Below, in pieces: positions 1 to 11,959 of a stretch of DNA of 64,000 nt (the stretch's first letter is position 1; every line of letters starts with the position of its first letter). Source of the stretch: Catonia carolina (taxonomy: Eukaryota > Arthropoda > Insecta > Hemiptera > Achilidae); contig JAQMRL010000001.1 of NCBI GenBank assembly GCA_035578175.1, positions 51,111,553 through 51,175,552 on the forward strand, read 5' to 3'. A program made the translations under genes and the position numbers. The notes beneath the pieces are model-generated. The model had not been told where the DNA came from. It ran no database searches and was given only the letters and a program-made list of their open reading frames with translations.

Positions 1-112
1 TATGTTCGATATTCTGATACACTATTAAAATTTACTAATCATTGATATTTAACAAAACACTTCAAACTATATACAAGCAACTATTAACTAACAGATTTAT
101 AACTTTATACTG

Positions 113-545
113 TTCATTACACCAGTTCAAATGGTTTTACACAAGAAAGTCTCCTATTCAGATCTGCGTTATTGAGTAGCTGTATAGTTTCGGCATTCAT
201 GTGAAGAAGTCTATCTTCATGACTCCTGGCAATTTCCGAATTACGTCGTTTATGGAATGCACTCCCAAGTCCCGGTGCTGCTCGTCGTTCCTAACATACC
301 AGGGAGCGTTGACTATGCTTCTGAGAACTTTGTTCTGGAATTTTTGAATGATTAATTGGTTTGATGCTTTTGTACATCCCCAGAGTTGTATTCCGTAGGT
401 CCATACGGGTTTTAATATTGGCTTGTATATTAGAAGTTTGTGAAAAGTAGATAATGAAGATTTTCTACCTATTAACCAGTAAAGTTTCTTGAATTTGAGA
501 TCAAGTTCTTTTCTTTTCTTTTTTACATGTTCTTTCCAGCGAAAA
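113..545 (-). pseudogene. Jockey-clade LINE reverse transcriptase, C-terminal relic
   Basis: Read on the minus strand, the region encodes the part after the RT catalytic core of Jockey-type ORF2. Near 545 it starts with a W-K-E-H-V-type segment. It continues through K-P-V-W-T-Y-G-I-Q-L-W-G (about 360-400) and an N-A-P-W-Y-V-R-N motif (about 290-310). Stops and frame changes appear from about 210 downward. The W-T-Y-G-I-Q-L-W-G block is diagnostic of Jockey-superfamily C-termini. The catalytic RT core and endonuclease are missing, so it is 5'-truncated or eroded. It is a different, more decayed copy than the complete element at 10771-16007. Confidence 0.85.
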
Positions 546-1484
546 CATAAATGATGAACACAATTTTTCCGCCATTGTCCATTATTGCGGACGAAGTTGG
601 GGACGCATTAGTCATCGTGTAGTGCTTTATTGAATAGCACGTAACTCGGACAATTTTTAATAAGTTGCAACAATGTGCTTTGGAACGTTCTATTCGTGAA
701 ATGACTGACGAATTGGCTATAACCCAAATCTGACTAACATAAATCCAGATCGATTAGATCATTGCCTTGTACGTCAAGAGTTTCAGAATCATAAATAATT
801 TTAATCGCTCGGCGAAAAGTCTGTATAACTTTTTCAGTCCGCCATTTTGTAATTGAAGTGTATAATTTTAATGAGTAAAAAAATTTGATCATACTTCTAG
901 GAAAATTAAGTGTGCCAGCAGTGATGACAATGACGATTTCCGGCCACCAAATTAAATACTCGTTTAATTTCTATGTTTCTAACAGAAGTTTAGTAGTCGC
1001 TCTATCAGCTGTAATTTTTAAGAAACAGATTTTCATGAATTTTAGATTTTATTTTTTTGGACGCAGATTTTTCAAAATCCGTTCTTAAAAAACTCCTACG
1101 TTCTAAAATAAACTTTTATATTATTAAATTTCAAGTTTGAAGTCTTTGTGGTTCTGGAGATTTCGTGAGGGATATTTCAAGTGACTCAATGAGTGGATCT
1201 CTATTTTGACTTCCTCTTGCCGTACATGTATTGTATTGTATTGCTATTACATCTAAATATAGTGAACTTTGTAAAAAAAATAACTACATAATAATCCCGC
1301 TATTCCGCACTTATTGGGACCAGAAGGTGTTCAGATTAACCGAAAAAAATGTCAATTTCAACAAATATTATACAAAAATAGGTAAATTTAATTATAATTT
1401 ATTTTATAGTAGATAATTATTTTTAAATCACTAATGTTTGTACGTTGCCATTTGTCAAATTATGAACAATAAATAAACCAATGA
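546..1484. other. No recognisable gene
   Basis: AT-rich sequence with only short spurious ORFs. It may include older transposon debris around 570-720, but I recognise no motif. Nothing here can be annotated as functional. Confidence 0.5.
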
Positions 1485-1700
1485 CCCAATGAGACGAAGA
1501 TTATATGTATGTCGTGGTTTTAGGTTTTAGGTTATATGTATTTACGTTTTAGGTTTAGGTGGTTATAGGTATGTCGTAGGTTTTATACCGACTCAGGCCG
1601 ATCATCTTGAAAGAGTGGTTAATTGAGCCCCAGCCATAAATGAACACCGGTAATCACAATCTATGATTTAAATTTGTTTAAAAGTAACTAAGATTTTAAT
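1485..1700 (-). repeat. SINE family S3, 3' portion
   Basis: The sequence from the A-C-C-C-A-A-T-G-A-G block near 1487 to about 1690 matches the body and 3' part of the tRNA-headed SINE at 61500-61800, including the CAGGCCGA segment near 1592 and the CACCGG segment near 1645. The tRNA-like head is missing. A second piece of the same family lies just beyond it in the opposite orientation. Confidence 0.6.
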
Positions 1701-1704
1701 GTAA

Positions 1705-1790
1705 TATACATTGACTATCGGTGTTCTTTGATGGTTGGGGTTATATTAACCATACTCTATCAGAAATGGTCGGCCTGAGCCTGTGTAAGT
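1705..1790 (+). repeat. SINE family S3 fragment, inverted partner
   Basis: This short piece carries the same GATGGTTGGGGTT, AACCATACT and GGTCGGCCTGAG segments as the S3 SINE at 61500-61800, in plus orientation. It faces the copy at 1485-1700, making an inverted pair with almost no spacer. Confidence 0.6.
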
Positions 1791-1794
1791 AAAG

Positions 1795-2165
1795 AAACAG
1801 GTAAAGAAACTTGTGTTTTGTGTCGATTTTCGAAATCGAGTTTCTACCGGAATACATGTTTTCAGATCATTGAACCTAAAAACCATGTTTTTACCGATTG
1901 GTGTGTGAATGTAAACAAAATATTTCAAAAAAGAAAAATCGTATGAAGTTCAATTGAATTTAAGTTAGGTATCACAAGAGGACACCACACAAACATTTTC
2001 ATCAAATTCGGTCCACAGAAAGTAGTAGTTTATTTGTGCAATATTTATCTTTTTGCAATTTTCTTTATAACTGCTAATACGATTTTGTTTAAATAGCCTC
2101 ATTTACAAGTTGAGGTATGTCTGCTGAAATTCTTAGGGGCTGTGCTCTTCGCCCCACCCTTTACA
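1795..2165 (+). repeat. Repeat C, copy 1 (5' half)
   Basis: A non-coding repeat seen at least six times in the window. Shared blocks are TTTCGAAATCGAG, the ACCGATTGGTGTG segment, a CATTTTCATCAAA segment and AGTAGTAGTTTAT. This copy stops after the 'CTGAAATTCTTAGG' block, so it holds only the first third of the longest copy at 59585-60575. The family encodes no protein I can see. Confidence 0.7.
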
Positions 2166-2733
2166 TCACTGTCTTTCTTGTGAGTTTTGATTGGATAATT
2201 TATACTCCTACGTTAATGGATAAATACGGCAACGCTTGCTCTTATTATACGTAATTATTCACTTCGGTCATTCCTTTTGGTTGAGTGGTAATTATTCTCG
2301 TGAGACTATGGATAAACAAGTAATAAATAAACGTAAACGGACTACCATCGAAGACGATAGTCCGTTTAGGTCGAATAGTGTTTAAAGTCAATTCTTTTGT
2401 TTGAGAATTAACGAAAGTGCATGATAGTTTCACAACATTATATTTAAATTCATTAGACAGGGATGATGGGTTATTGATAATATTTCCGTCTTTATTCAAT
2501 AACATGTGTGTATTATTATTAATATCTTATTGTAAGGAGCTAATGAAATACATAGGATCATTCACTGTACATATACGAATGCACAAATTCCCCCAACCCT
2601 TTTTTTGTTGAAGGTTCGGATTTAAAATGTTGGTGTCTGATCAAACTTTAATTACCCACCAAGTAAGATTTAGTAAGGTAAATTGAAAACCTGCTGTATA
2701 ATTATAGATTACTTATATATTAATTCATATTTA
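2166..2733. other. No recognisable gene; one short perfect hairpin
   Basis: Mostly AT-rich. It contains a hairpin at 2334-2368: arms TAAACGGACT and AGTCCGTTTA, then an inner ATCG/CGAT stem with an AAGA loop. Short ORFs on both strands have no recognisable motif. Confidence 0.5.
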
Positions 2734-3125
2734 CCGATATCAGGTAGGTGGAGTGTTAAATTATTTGCACTCGATCTGCTAGTTCCAGGGCTACAAAAAA
2801 TTGTTCTGTTTCTTATCACATGGTCAGAAAATTCAATGACTGAAGCATTTAAGAACAGAAGAGGTAGAGGTGTAAAAGATAATAGTCAGAGTTATTTTCT
2901 CTGAGAGTAATGAGTTTCATTATACAGCCAGACCCTGGGGTGAATGAAGTGAAGGTGTCATTTTTAGGGTGGAAAATAGATGCTTTCCAGAGGGCCTGGC
3001 ATGCTGACAAGCATAATTTTGCACTCAGTGAAGAAGGCCAGGTAAACCACCTTACTTCTCGTTTTACTTAGAAATGTTTCTAGAGATTCCAGCCTTTCGG
3101 TTGATGACCTAAACAACAACAACAA
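2734..3125 (+). repeat. SINE-B copy 1, complete
   Basis: A retroposed repeat of about 390 bp that begins near CAGGTAGGTGGAGTG and ends in GATGACCTAAACAACAACA. A 13-bp target-site duplication, TAATTCATATTTA, lies at 2721-2733 and 3126-3138, so both ends are fixed and the AAC-rich end is the 3' tail. Short ORFs inside it (such as an M-x-F-I-I-Q-P peptide seen in several copies) are repeat sequence, not genes. Its 3' end resembles the end of the LINE at 27630-28141. Confidence 0.85.
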
Positions 3126-3208
3126 TAATTCATATTTAATAGAACACTTTACTTGTTTAAGTTTAATGTGTACCAATAATTACATTATGGATACTTGACC
3201 GATGTAGG

Positions 3209-3391
3209 TTTTCTTCTTTTTTTTTTTTTGTTCAACGTCCGACTGTTCTGCAATTACTGCTAATGCAGACGGTGAATGATGAAATGATTTTTGTACGTAT
3301 GAAAAAATGCCGTGCCTGAATGGGATTCGAACCCAAAACCGCATGATGAGAGGCGAGCACGTTACCAACTTCGCCAATGCGGCCGCCAATG
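3209..3391 (-). repeat. tRNA-headed SINE, family S1
   Basis: On the minus strand it starts with a GCGGCCGCATTGGCG head (A box around 3365-3382), has a B-box-like GGGTTCGAATCCC around 3325-3340, and ends in an A-rich run (read as T's at about 3214-3231). A 12-bp TSD, GACCGATGTAGG, lies at 3197-3208 and 3392-3403. Closely related copies are at 45386-45558 and 63751-63941. Confidence 0.9.
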
Positions 3392-3403
3392 GACCGATGT
3401 AGG

Positions 3404-3894
3404 AGTAACGTATTGTACTGTATTACGATTAGCGAGCAATTATCGGTTTACCGGCACTTAATTACTGTATTTTCTTTAAAAAAAACTGAAGCCAATTATT
3501 CTACAGTGGTTAATGAATGGGAAACATACGGCATTTTACACTGTAAAGTGCTAATTGCAGTTATTACTTCCATTACTACCACAGTACTGTTGTTATTACT
3601 ATTACAATTACTGAACACAACAACTATCACTAGATTGGTTTATCACGGACGTTCACTTCCTTCATTGGACCATTCTGCTTGGTGTTGACCCGTTTTCTGT
3701 CGTAATGTAGATTGTTAATTATTGATTGTTATCACCATTACCACGCACTTAGCTGCACAAGTTAATATTCAGACGTCAAGGACTTACGACAGTATTAAAT
3801 ACTTTGTTTCCAATTATGATAATATAAAAGATAATTCAATTTTTAAACTATGTATTCAATCACAAATAAACAAATTATATATTATAAAAGTGTA
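3404..3894. other. No recognisable gene
   Basis: AT-rich DNA. The 103-codon ORF at 3377-3688 starts inside the SINE head, has a low-complexity T/V/L-rich stretch and shows no domain. I do not regard it as a gene. Confidence 0.5.
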
Positions 3895-5280
3895 AAAAAT
3901 CTGGTATAAAACACACGCACACGCAACATTATCTTGTCAATGTAAATAATTAAAATAATCGTATGTTTAATCATTAGTAAACAATGTAAAATGAAAACGT
4001 AACCTAATTTTAATCATGAGTGAATGACGTAAAATGATAATCAATCTCTGTTCGACTTAAAAATACGGAAAATCAGTAATTAATGCTAAACTAAGCTCTG
4101 TAAAAAATAAGCTTGAAATAAATTTTTAGATTTTTTTATATTTTCTATAAATTTAATTTTTAGGCTTATATAAACTTATGTCGTAAAATGCTTACTAAGG
4201 CCGAAATTTTAAAAAAATCTGCTTTTTAACGGTTTTTATACGCTAAATACAGAAAATCACCAATTGACGCTAAACTAAGTAAAAATGAGAAAAAACGAGA
4301 AAAAATGTTTGAAATAAAAGTTGTATTTTTTAACTTTCTGCAACATTGAGGAGATTTTTATAAAGCTCCAGCCCTAACTCACTCATTGATGGAAATTCTA
4401 ACCAATAAGAAGGCCTTAAAGAACAAAAATGACAGGAACCTTTTTTCTTTGCCTGCGGCTGAAACCGACCAGAAAATTATGGCTTTCGATTAACGCATGT
4501 GGGAGGACTTGGGTGTGGGGTCTTCTGAAAATTTTGAGCTTTTTTACGGGGAGTCTGAGCGAGACGGTATTGCGATCGTTCGCTTCGTCTTGATGAGTTA
4601 GGAAGATTGCACACCAAAAAAAGATTGAGCATTGCTCAGAAAAACCGGGTGTGTGTTTCTCATCCCCTTTAACTAAAACCCCCAGGAAAAATCCGGAATC
4701 TTAGATCAGCCCTTCCGTGCTGGCAAGGTGAGGGGTAGAAATTTTGAACTCCTTAACGGTGTTTTGTAGCTTAAAAGTGATACAAACTTTTTTGTGGTTT
4801 TCCTAAAGTACTTCAAGAATATACGTTCTGCACTTTTGCCCTAGAATGCATATTAAGGCCGCAATCTTAAAACCTCCTAATTTTACTGCAAGAACGTGCT
4901 CTCCATGAATTTAAGGTGACGTCGCTTATGTTACCTAGTAGAGCACAAAATATGTAGTAAATAAGGAAATTTTAAATTGTAGTAGCAGTTTTTGAGAAAC
5001 GTTTATAAAGTTAAAAATGACACGAATAAACTACTATTTCCAGTCGACCGATTTTGAGGAAAATGTTCGTGTCGGATTCTTTAGTGGTACCTAACTTAAG
5101 TTTCAAGTTTTAATTTCGTACGCTATTCTGTTCTTGAGATATTTTGTTCACACAAACATACACAGACTAATCGGTAAAAATATTTTTGGTTCACGGGACC
5201 TGAATCGTGTATTTCCGAGAAAAATTGACATGCAAACAATACTTTCCTTCCCCATTTATTCATGTAGGGCAAGAGAAAGT
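3895..5280 (-). repeat. Repeat C, copy 2 (long, reverse orientation)
   Basis: On the minus strand the copy runs from an ACTTTCTCTTGCC end at 5268-5280, through the CACGAACATTTTC and ATTGCGGCCTTAATATGC blocks, to the ATCTGGT-containing distal end near 3900. The segment of about 4330-4850 has little similarity to other copies and may be a private insertion or a part lost elsewhere. Non-coding. Confidence 0.7.
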
Positions 5281-6301
5281 AATAATACTGTGGGTTATCC
5301 TTACTGATGATACCACCTAGACCACCTGGCCTGTTTCAACTTCATAATAAGTAATCTGCTAGGCCTATTTCTTAAAGTGGGTCAAAACGGATTTTCAGTC
5401 AAGAGTTTTCGATTCTTTTCACTCTTATTTTTTTAAACTCTCTAGAAATCAGGGTATCTATATTTTTTAGCTTTAAAATGAGGTGTAATTTACTAAATTC
5501 TGAGCACTAGAAAAAGTTTTATGCCGTGTAATTATTCCTTTAGAAGTTGATATGTGTTACACCTGAGTTTCATTTACAATTTTTATTACCGCAAATATAA
5601 ATATAATTTTGAAAGTTGTACGGAAACTTGAAAAGGAATTTTGTCAATTAAGAGACATATTTCAATTAATAAAAGAAATTAAAAAAAATTGTTAAATAAA
5701 CAAATTTTAATGAATAAAAATAATGTACCTTTGATTATACTGTAACAGTGTTTTGGTCCACTTTGAGTATAAAAAGTTATAGAAATAAACTTTATTTTAT
5801 ACAAAATAACTTTAAAAAAATATGACATGATTCAATTAAAGTTTTTATACTTCAGAAACTCTAAAATAAATTTCATATTTTTAATCATCCTGTCAGTTCA
5901 ATAAATCTTGCGTCATATTCTATCGGTTACTGGTTCTATAAATTATATAGGACAACGCGGTACTTTATTTGTCGATCGAGCACAGCGGGTGAATTTTATT
6001 GGCATAAAACAGCTGCTGAATAAATTATTAACCACTGCAAACAAAAATTAATTTTATCCAAAAGATTTGGTTTAGGCCTAAATGTGTATTCAGGAAATCA
6101 ATAAAGGCACCGAAGAAAAATATTTTTAGTAATGAATAACTTAGTTATGTATTTATAACGAATCGTTAAGAATTTTGATGTCACCAGTGTTATGTTACTG
6201 GTGGTATTTAAAATCTGCATTATGATTCACTAAATCTTTGTCGTGAAGTATTTTTTTAAATTACAATCGCCGTGGACGCTGATAACCAAAGTTATTAATT
6301 T
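5281..6301. other. No recognisable gene
   Basis: AT-rich sequence, including two TAGGCCTA palindromes (5360-5367, 6073-6080). I see no ORF, RNA or repeat family I can name. Confidence 0.5.
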
Positions 6302-6465
6302 TTTATTTGAAGTCACATCAACCAAGTTGCGTGGTTATTAGCGACTACAGTGGGTAATGCATCGAGAACAGTGGTTTTTGACTTATGAAAATTTCCAGAC
6401 CATGACTGGGAATCGAACTCGGAAGCTCCGCGTAGTGGGCTGGCCACTGCGCTACGCAGGCGGCC
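6302..6465 (-). repeat. tRNA-headed SINE, family S2
   Basis: On the minus strand the tRNA-like head has an A-box-like GCGTAGCGCAGTGGCC (6443-6458) and a B-box-like GAGTTCGATTCCC (6409-6421). Downstream it ends in GTAGTCGCTAATAACC and GTTGATGTGACTT, followed by an A/T-rich tail. That end matches the 3' terminus of the complete Jockey LINE at 10771-16007. Confidence 0.85.
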
Positions 6466-6835
6466 AAAATTAAATTTGAATTTATCATTCATTTAATGAA
6501 AAAGAAAAACAATGGTAAACATTAATGAAAAAGATGGAAAGCAGTGTCTGTTACTCGCGGCATTTAAAATCTGTATTATGATGCACTGAAATTTTGTCGT
6601 AATATATATTTTTTAATTACAGCCAAATCTACAATATGGATTTCTTTTTTACTAGACATGATCGAAGAACTCCCTCCTACCCGAATGGAGTTACTCTATA
6701 GATCTATTCTACGTGTTGTCTTGTCACTTTAAAATAAGTCCGGAGGATGTATTCGTTTCAATCGACAAGTTGTGTAGTTTGAATTATCTAAGAGTGAGAT
6801 CCTGAGAAGGTTTGTGTTATTAGAACCTTCTTTGG
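6466..6835. other. No recognisable gene
   Basis: AT-rich spacer between a SINE and a LINE relic. Part of 6550-6610 resembles 6200-6260 (both contain ATCTG-ATTATGAT-CACTGAA-like blocks), which suggests an old local duplication. Confidence 0.4.
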
Positions 6836-7490
6836 TACTTAGTACTGAGTGTGCTGATTTCTTGATGAATTATAGGAATGTTTAAATATCTGTGTAGTAT
6901 GTTGCTTGTTATGTATCAAGGTGATGGTGTAATAGTTCGGGGTACAGATTATTGACTGGAATCTTAGATTCCAAAATTTGGATTTCAATATTTGAATGGC
7001 TTGCTGAGCCCCATAATTGGGACGCATAGTCCAAATTTGGTTTGAGAATTGATTTATTATTTAGACTGCGTTTTTAACCGTTTATGTAGTATCCGATAAA
7101 ACTGTTTCAATTTTGTTCGGCTGTTTCCTTAATCTGCATAGGCCAATCTGTTTTTAATTCAGGCGTTTGTAAAAATGTATACCAACGTATTTAACAGAGT
7201 CTGCTTCAGGTATCGGTGTGACGTTTATGTAAAGTAGAAAGCATTTATCTTTTTTAAGTGTACATTTTACGCGTGCGTTTTTTAAATTTGTTTTCGTACA
7301 CCATTTATTCTTACAGTCTTGTATTTTATCTAGATGTTATTGCAGATGGTCAGTTACTTTGTCGTTATATAACAAAAACTTTTTCTGAAATACAAGTACA
7401 AGCTCTTTATAATAAAGTGGCAGTTTTCTTAACTATAAATTAGTAGTTTTAAGTCGTTTTCACAAATCATCGTCGAATTGAGGACTGGTC
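6836..7490 (-). pseudogene. Jockey-clade LINE reverse transcriptase, degenerate C-terminal half
   Basis: On the minus strand, segments in shifting frames line up with Jockey ORF2 downstream of the catalytic site. They are an H-L-D-K-I-Q segment (about 7330), P-E-A-D-S-V-K-Y-V-G-I-H (about 7190-7215), and L-D-Y-A-S-Q-L-W-G-S-A (about 7000-7030), the last matching the usual W-T-Y-G-I-Q-L-W-G block. Many stops and frameshifts make it an old relic. No catalytic motif survives. The copy is not closely related to the young element at 10771-16007. Confidence 0.75.
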
Positions 7491-9880
7491 GCTTGACGGG
7501 GTTGATAGCTGTACGTACGATAGCAATTTTCCTGGTTTTCAAAAATACCTTAGCAGAATATTAGGAATTAATCGCTTTTGAATATTTCATTGTAGGCTAC
7601 TATATTAATATGCTTTTACTTATTTATAATTATGTATTATTTAAGGCGAGTTGGAAGGGCGTTTGGAAAAAATAACTTTTTTATATTGTATTACTCAGAA
7701 TTTTTTCTTTAAAATGATATATAATTTATAAAATCTGATGGATGGAAATTGTGTAATAAATTTTTTTCTTGTTACTTTATCTTCTGTAATCTACATACAC
7801 TGATATTTCGTAACTTTTTTCTTGCATTTCTTGTACAAGAAAAGTAGTTTCATTACGTTAATTTTGATCCTTAGGTTAGGAAAAAGAGTAATAGGCTAGG
7901 AATTAAAAAAAACTAATAAATTAATTAGTGAAAATGTGGAACTGCCACCAAGTGTTAGTGGACTATTAGAACAATTCAACAAAAAACCATTACCGTATTC
8001 TTTAAAGTCAGCTTACCAAAAATAAGTTATTTTCAGATTCAGTGTTTCTTTTTGAGGCTTTGGTGAGAGATAGAGAGGCGAAACATTACAAATATGTACT
8101 TCTTGTATAGCTCTACAAATTGATGGAAAAGTTTTTAATTTTGTTGTGATTTTAGAATTATTTTCAAAATGTCTATCAAACGGATTGGCAACATTTTAAA
8201 ATAGGCCTATCTAACAAAAAAGTCGTGAAAGTGATAAAAAATCCTTCCATCAAATTGTAAAGAAAAGTGTGCTCTTGCAGATAACAAAATCAACAAAGTC
8301 CTATCTGGAACCAGAACTTTAAAAAGGTACATAAAATTTACCGAATTTAACATTGCAGGTATATGCTCTTCCGATTCCCCTTAAACATAAATCTACCTGA
8401 TTAAAACTTCAATGGATTATTTATTCGTTCGGTCCCTCGATAAAAACCAAAGAACTGCTGTCTATAAGATAGATCTGCATTGATAGGATTTTGGAATAAC
8501 TCCAAAGCTTTGCTTAATATAGGCTATAATTAATCGGGAAAACAACTGCCATCGATACATCGCCCGACAGATCTGACATGTCTGATCGTGTGTAATGACA
8601 ATATTGTTTCCAACCCGACAAATCTACTCGTGTGTAGAGTCTCTGATGAGGCTAATTATTTTTATGTGCTTATCAAGGTCAAATTCTTGGGAAAATGTCA
8701 CGTTTTGCGTATCGTTTTCTTATTGACTTATATTATTCGTCACAATGTACGTTACAGTAGGTTGGATAAAAACCAGTAACTGTTAATTATATGGTTATGT
8801 GTGTCAATTACTTTTTAAACTCGGTTTCACCCAAGCAATGAAAAATCTATGAAACAGATGCCATACAAATTGCGGGATTTTTATAAAAGAAGAGGATTTT
8901 ACCTTGAGCTTATCCGGTAGTTTATTATCATTTTTTATTCAAAATACATAGAAGCTCTTTGAATAACAAAAAAAAATTGTTTAAAGTTATTAAAAAGATT
9001 AGAAATTCATGAAAAGTGTTTGTTCATGTGGAGTCTGACTGCTGGCTTGTGGTTCCCTACGCAACTGATGTTTACGTACATCGCACTTCGTCAGTTCTGA
9101 GGATTTTCTGTACAGTCAGTTTGAACTAATTCAGTACTGAATGCGGTACAGATGAGTCGATAAATCGTTTTTACTGTCCATCCTTAGTCAATTTTTAGTT
9201 AATTGCATCTAGAATATTCTGCTACATATTTTTTTTGTTTATTAGGATCTGAACTGGAAAAAATAAAAAATAAAATTATTGCGACAAAAACTTGTCGTGC
9301 ATTACATACATACATACATACATACATAAATATTATTAAAACAGATATTGTTACTAATATAAAAATTCTACTAAATAACACTAACCTGACCTACGAGAAA
9401 ACGATTGTTGACTTATCCCACTGATATATCATTCGAGTTGACCTGAGAGAGTAAGAATTCGATGTAAACGAGGAGAATTGTATTTTTTTAAAACTTTCTA
9501 TTTAGACGTTACTAATAATTTGATTCGCTTTAACTTTTGTCTCTTGTAGTTTTCAATAAATTCCGTTCTTAGCAGTAAAGGTTGAAATATTTCCTTTGGC
9601 AATATGTGAAATAAATAATTCGTAAGCATCTATTGTGAGCGCATCAATTGCCCAAGGTGGGCCGGCGGAGTAGTGAAGTAACATAACATGACTATTGCAG
9701 TAGTATCATTTCACATGTTCAGAATTCGTAAAGATAAATCAATAGAGCGTTTGGGTAGATGGGAATCAAGAAATATTCAGATTGGGTATGAGGCTCGCAA
9801 ATCCTGTCTTGTACTTAACTTTAAGAACTCCATTATTATGTTTTATTAAAATATATACATTTTTATGTACTGTAAGGAGC
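7491..9880. other. No recognisable gene; ACAT microsatellite
   Basis: About 2.4 kb of AT-rich DNA without a convincing ORF. It contains a TAGGCCTA octamer at 8202-8209 and an (ACAT)n microsatellite at about 9304-9329. Short ORFs overlap on both strands around the microsatellite and are artefacts of it. Confidence 0.5.
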
Positions 9881-9912
9881 TATAAAAGGTGTGGTCTTAG
9901 AACTGCAGTCTT
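9881..9912 (+). promoter_or_regulatory. Candidate TATA-type core promoter
   Basis: A consensus TATAAAAG at 9881-9888 is followed 24-29 nt later by an initiator-like GCAGTC (9905-9910). The sequence then becomes locally more G+C-rich (9910-9975) and a GGTAAAG donor-like site occurs near 9972. The spacing fits metazoan TATA promoters. No transposon family is recognised around it and no ORF follows directly, so this may be chance. Confidence 0.3.
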
Positions 9913-10754
9913 TGAGAGCAGCCTCTCTTCCGGCCACTCCAGCTGTACACTTTAAATTGCTGCCGTTACTGCGGTAAAGAAGTTTTGTAGAACGAACCAG
10001 ATTGCCGGTGTCCTTTTTCATCTCACTTATTTTCGTTCAACTTCGGAAAACTTTTATTAAAATTTCTTTACAAGAATTATATTTTTTCTTTATTCAGTTA
10101 ATTAAAAACCTGTGAGTAAAATAACAATTAGCAAATTTGAAATTGTAAACTTTGTAATAATTACCTTTACAGATTTTTTGATGCTGCCACTGCTGCAGCA
10201 CCCACACTAGTTCATTAGGAGAAGGTCTTTAAGCCATCAGCGTTTGAGCCTTATCCACGAATCAGTTGGTTCTGTCACGAATGCATCTGCTGTTTGTACG
10301 AATCTACATGTGTTTGAAATTAAACTATAAAGATCTTTTGTTATGACGTGTAATATCAGTGACGTATGATAAACGTAGCGTACTAAGTCGTTGTGAAGGA
10401 TGTTAGTGACGTAGTCGGGACTTTGTTTTATTGTAGTATTTTGTTCTGTATTGCCTGAATGCGTTTTATTTGCAAAGAATATAAAAAAATACCAATAATT
10501 AAGTTCTTTTCTCATCCTTATTCTATAATTTATTCTGTGGTTCCTTTTCAAATTTAAAAAAGCCTACATAAAAAGGATAAGTACTTTTGTCTGTTCGTCA
10601 CTACCACGGAATTCAGTTCTGTATAAAAAAACAAATGAATAAGTTGCAAAAATTTCAATCCCACATGTCACGAGACTTGCACTATAATGAGTAGGCCTAT
10701 TTCAAATCCTCCAATACAGAAGAAAAATATTTTCCGAGAAATGTTTTTAACAGT
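9913..10754. other. No recognisable gene
   Basis: Unique-looking sequence downstream of the promoter candidate. The 104-codon ORF on the minus strand at 10237-10551 has no recognisable domain. A TAGGCCTA octamer lies at 10692-10699. Confidence 0.4.
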
Positions 10755-10770
10755 TAATTAAAATATTATT
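10755..10770. repeat. Target-site duplication of the Jockey LINE (left copy)
   Basis: TAATTAAAATATTATT is repeated exactly at 16008-16023, the other end of the LINE. It directly abuts the A-rich 3' tail of the element. Confidence 0.8.
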
Positions 10771-10790
10771 TTAATATTTATTTATTTTAG

Positions 10791-10820
10791 GTTGCATCAG
10801 CAATAGTCATTAGCGACTAC
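10791..10820 (-). other. LINE 3'-terminal motif shared with tRNA-SINEs
   Basis: On the minus strand this 30-bp block reads GTAGTCGCTAATGAC followed by TATTGCTGATGCAAC. Near-identical blocks end the SINEs at 6302-6465, 32901-33061, 56598-56730 and 63751-63941. In LINEs with template recognition such a shared 3' end is what the reverse transcriptase binds. That role is inferred here. Confidence 0.75.
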
Positions 10821-11945
10821 AATTACATAACAATTACAAAATTTTAACTAAAATGTCATGTGTAACTGTAAGTCCCTGAGGTAAAAAAACATGTTATGTA
10901 CCTACACTCCTGATGTCCGTTAGTATGAGTTTTGTATTTTGTGTTATACCGTTCTCGTAGATTACGTAACCCTGGGCTTGTCTTTTTTTTGACACTTTTA
11001 ATTGAAATTTAGTATCTGTTATTAAAATAATATAACAATTTCTAAATGTGAAGCTAATGTTCCAAAACTTGATTTACTTGAAGGAGCGTGCAGTCATCAC
11101 CACAGTCCTACAGTTGGCAAAGAAGATCTCTTGGCCAGAGGCGCTTCAAACGTCTGCGCTGAGTACCCGGTATCGCCCTAGTGTACATGTTTTGTATGAG
11201 AGGGTTGTCATGTAGTTCAAATTTGTCATGCATCGTCTTGTATAGTTGTTTCGCGACATCAATTACGTATGGCATTTGTAAGTCTTTGTGCAACATTGAG
11301 TTTGTGATGTAAAAGGGGCATTGCGTTATCGTTCGTAGAATCTTGTTCTGAATCGCTTGTATACGTTTAGTGTGTGAAGGTTTAGCAGATCCCCAAAGTT
11401 GAACTCCATATGTCCAGATTGGTCTTAAGACTGTCTTGTAGATTGTTAATTTGTGTGACATGTTTAATTAACGTTGGTTAATTTAGAACGTCTATCGAGT
11501 AAGCGTTTTAGTTGATAGAAGCGTGTTTTGAGTTTGTGGCGTGTGTGTGTAACATGTGCGTTCCATGTAAATTTTCTGTCCAAGTGTAAGCCTAAGTAGC
11601 GTGTTTGAGTAGTGTGAGGTAGCGGAATATTATTATTAATATAAACGGTGGGCAGTTTTGTCGTCTAAGAGTGAACGTCATTTGTTGCGATTTGTTTTCA
11701 TTAATTTTAATTTTCCAAAGTTTAAGCCATGACTCTATCTGGTGTAAATGGTCTTGTGTCTTTTGAGCTGCAATAACAGGATCGGCATCAACCGCAAGAA
11801 CTGCCATATCATCAGCAAACATAGCCATAGTGGTATAGATACAATTTGGTATGTCACTGGTGCTTACAGAAAACAGCCTTGGTGCAAGTACGCTTCCTTG
11901 TGGTACACCAGCATTGACTTCGTACATTCCAGAAAGTTCGTCACC

Positions 11946-11959
11946 TTGTTTTACTCTAA
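11946..11959. repeat. Target-site duplication of the 400-bp retroposon (left)
   Basis: TTGTTTTACTCTAA, repeated exactly at 12360-12373 right after the poly(A). Confidence 0.9.

Noticed and set aside
3377..3688. 103-residue plus-strand protein
   Set aside because: It starts in a SINE head, has a low-complexity L/T stretch and no domain, and no splice or promoter evidence.
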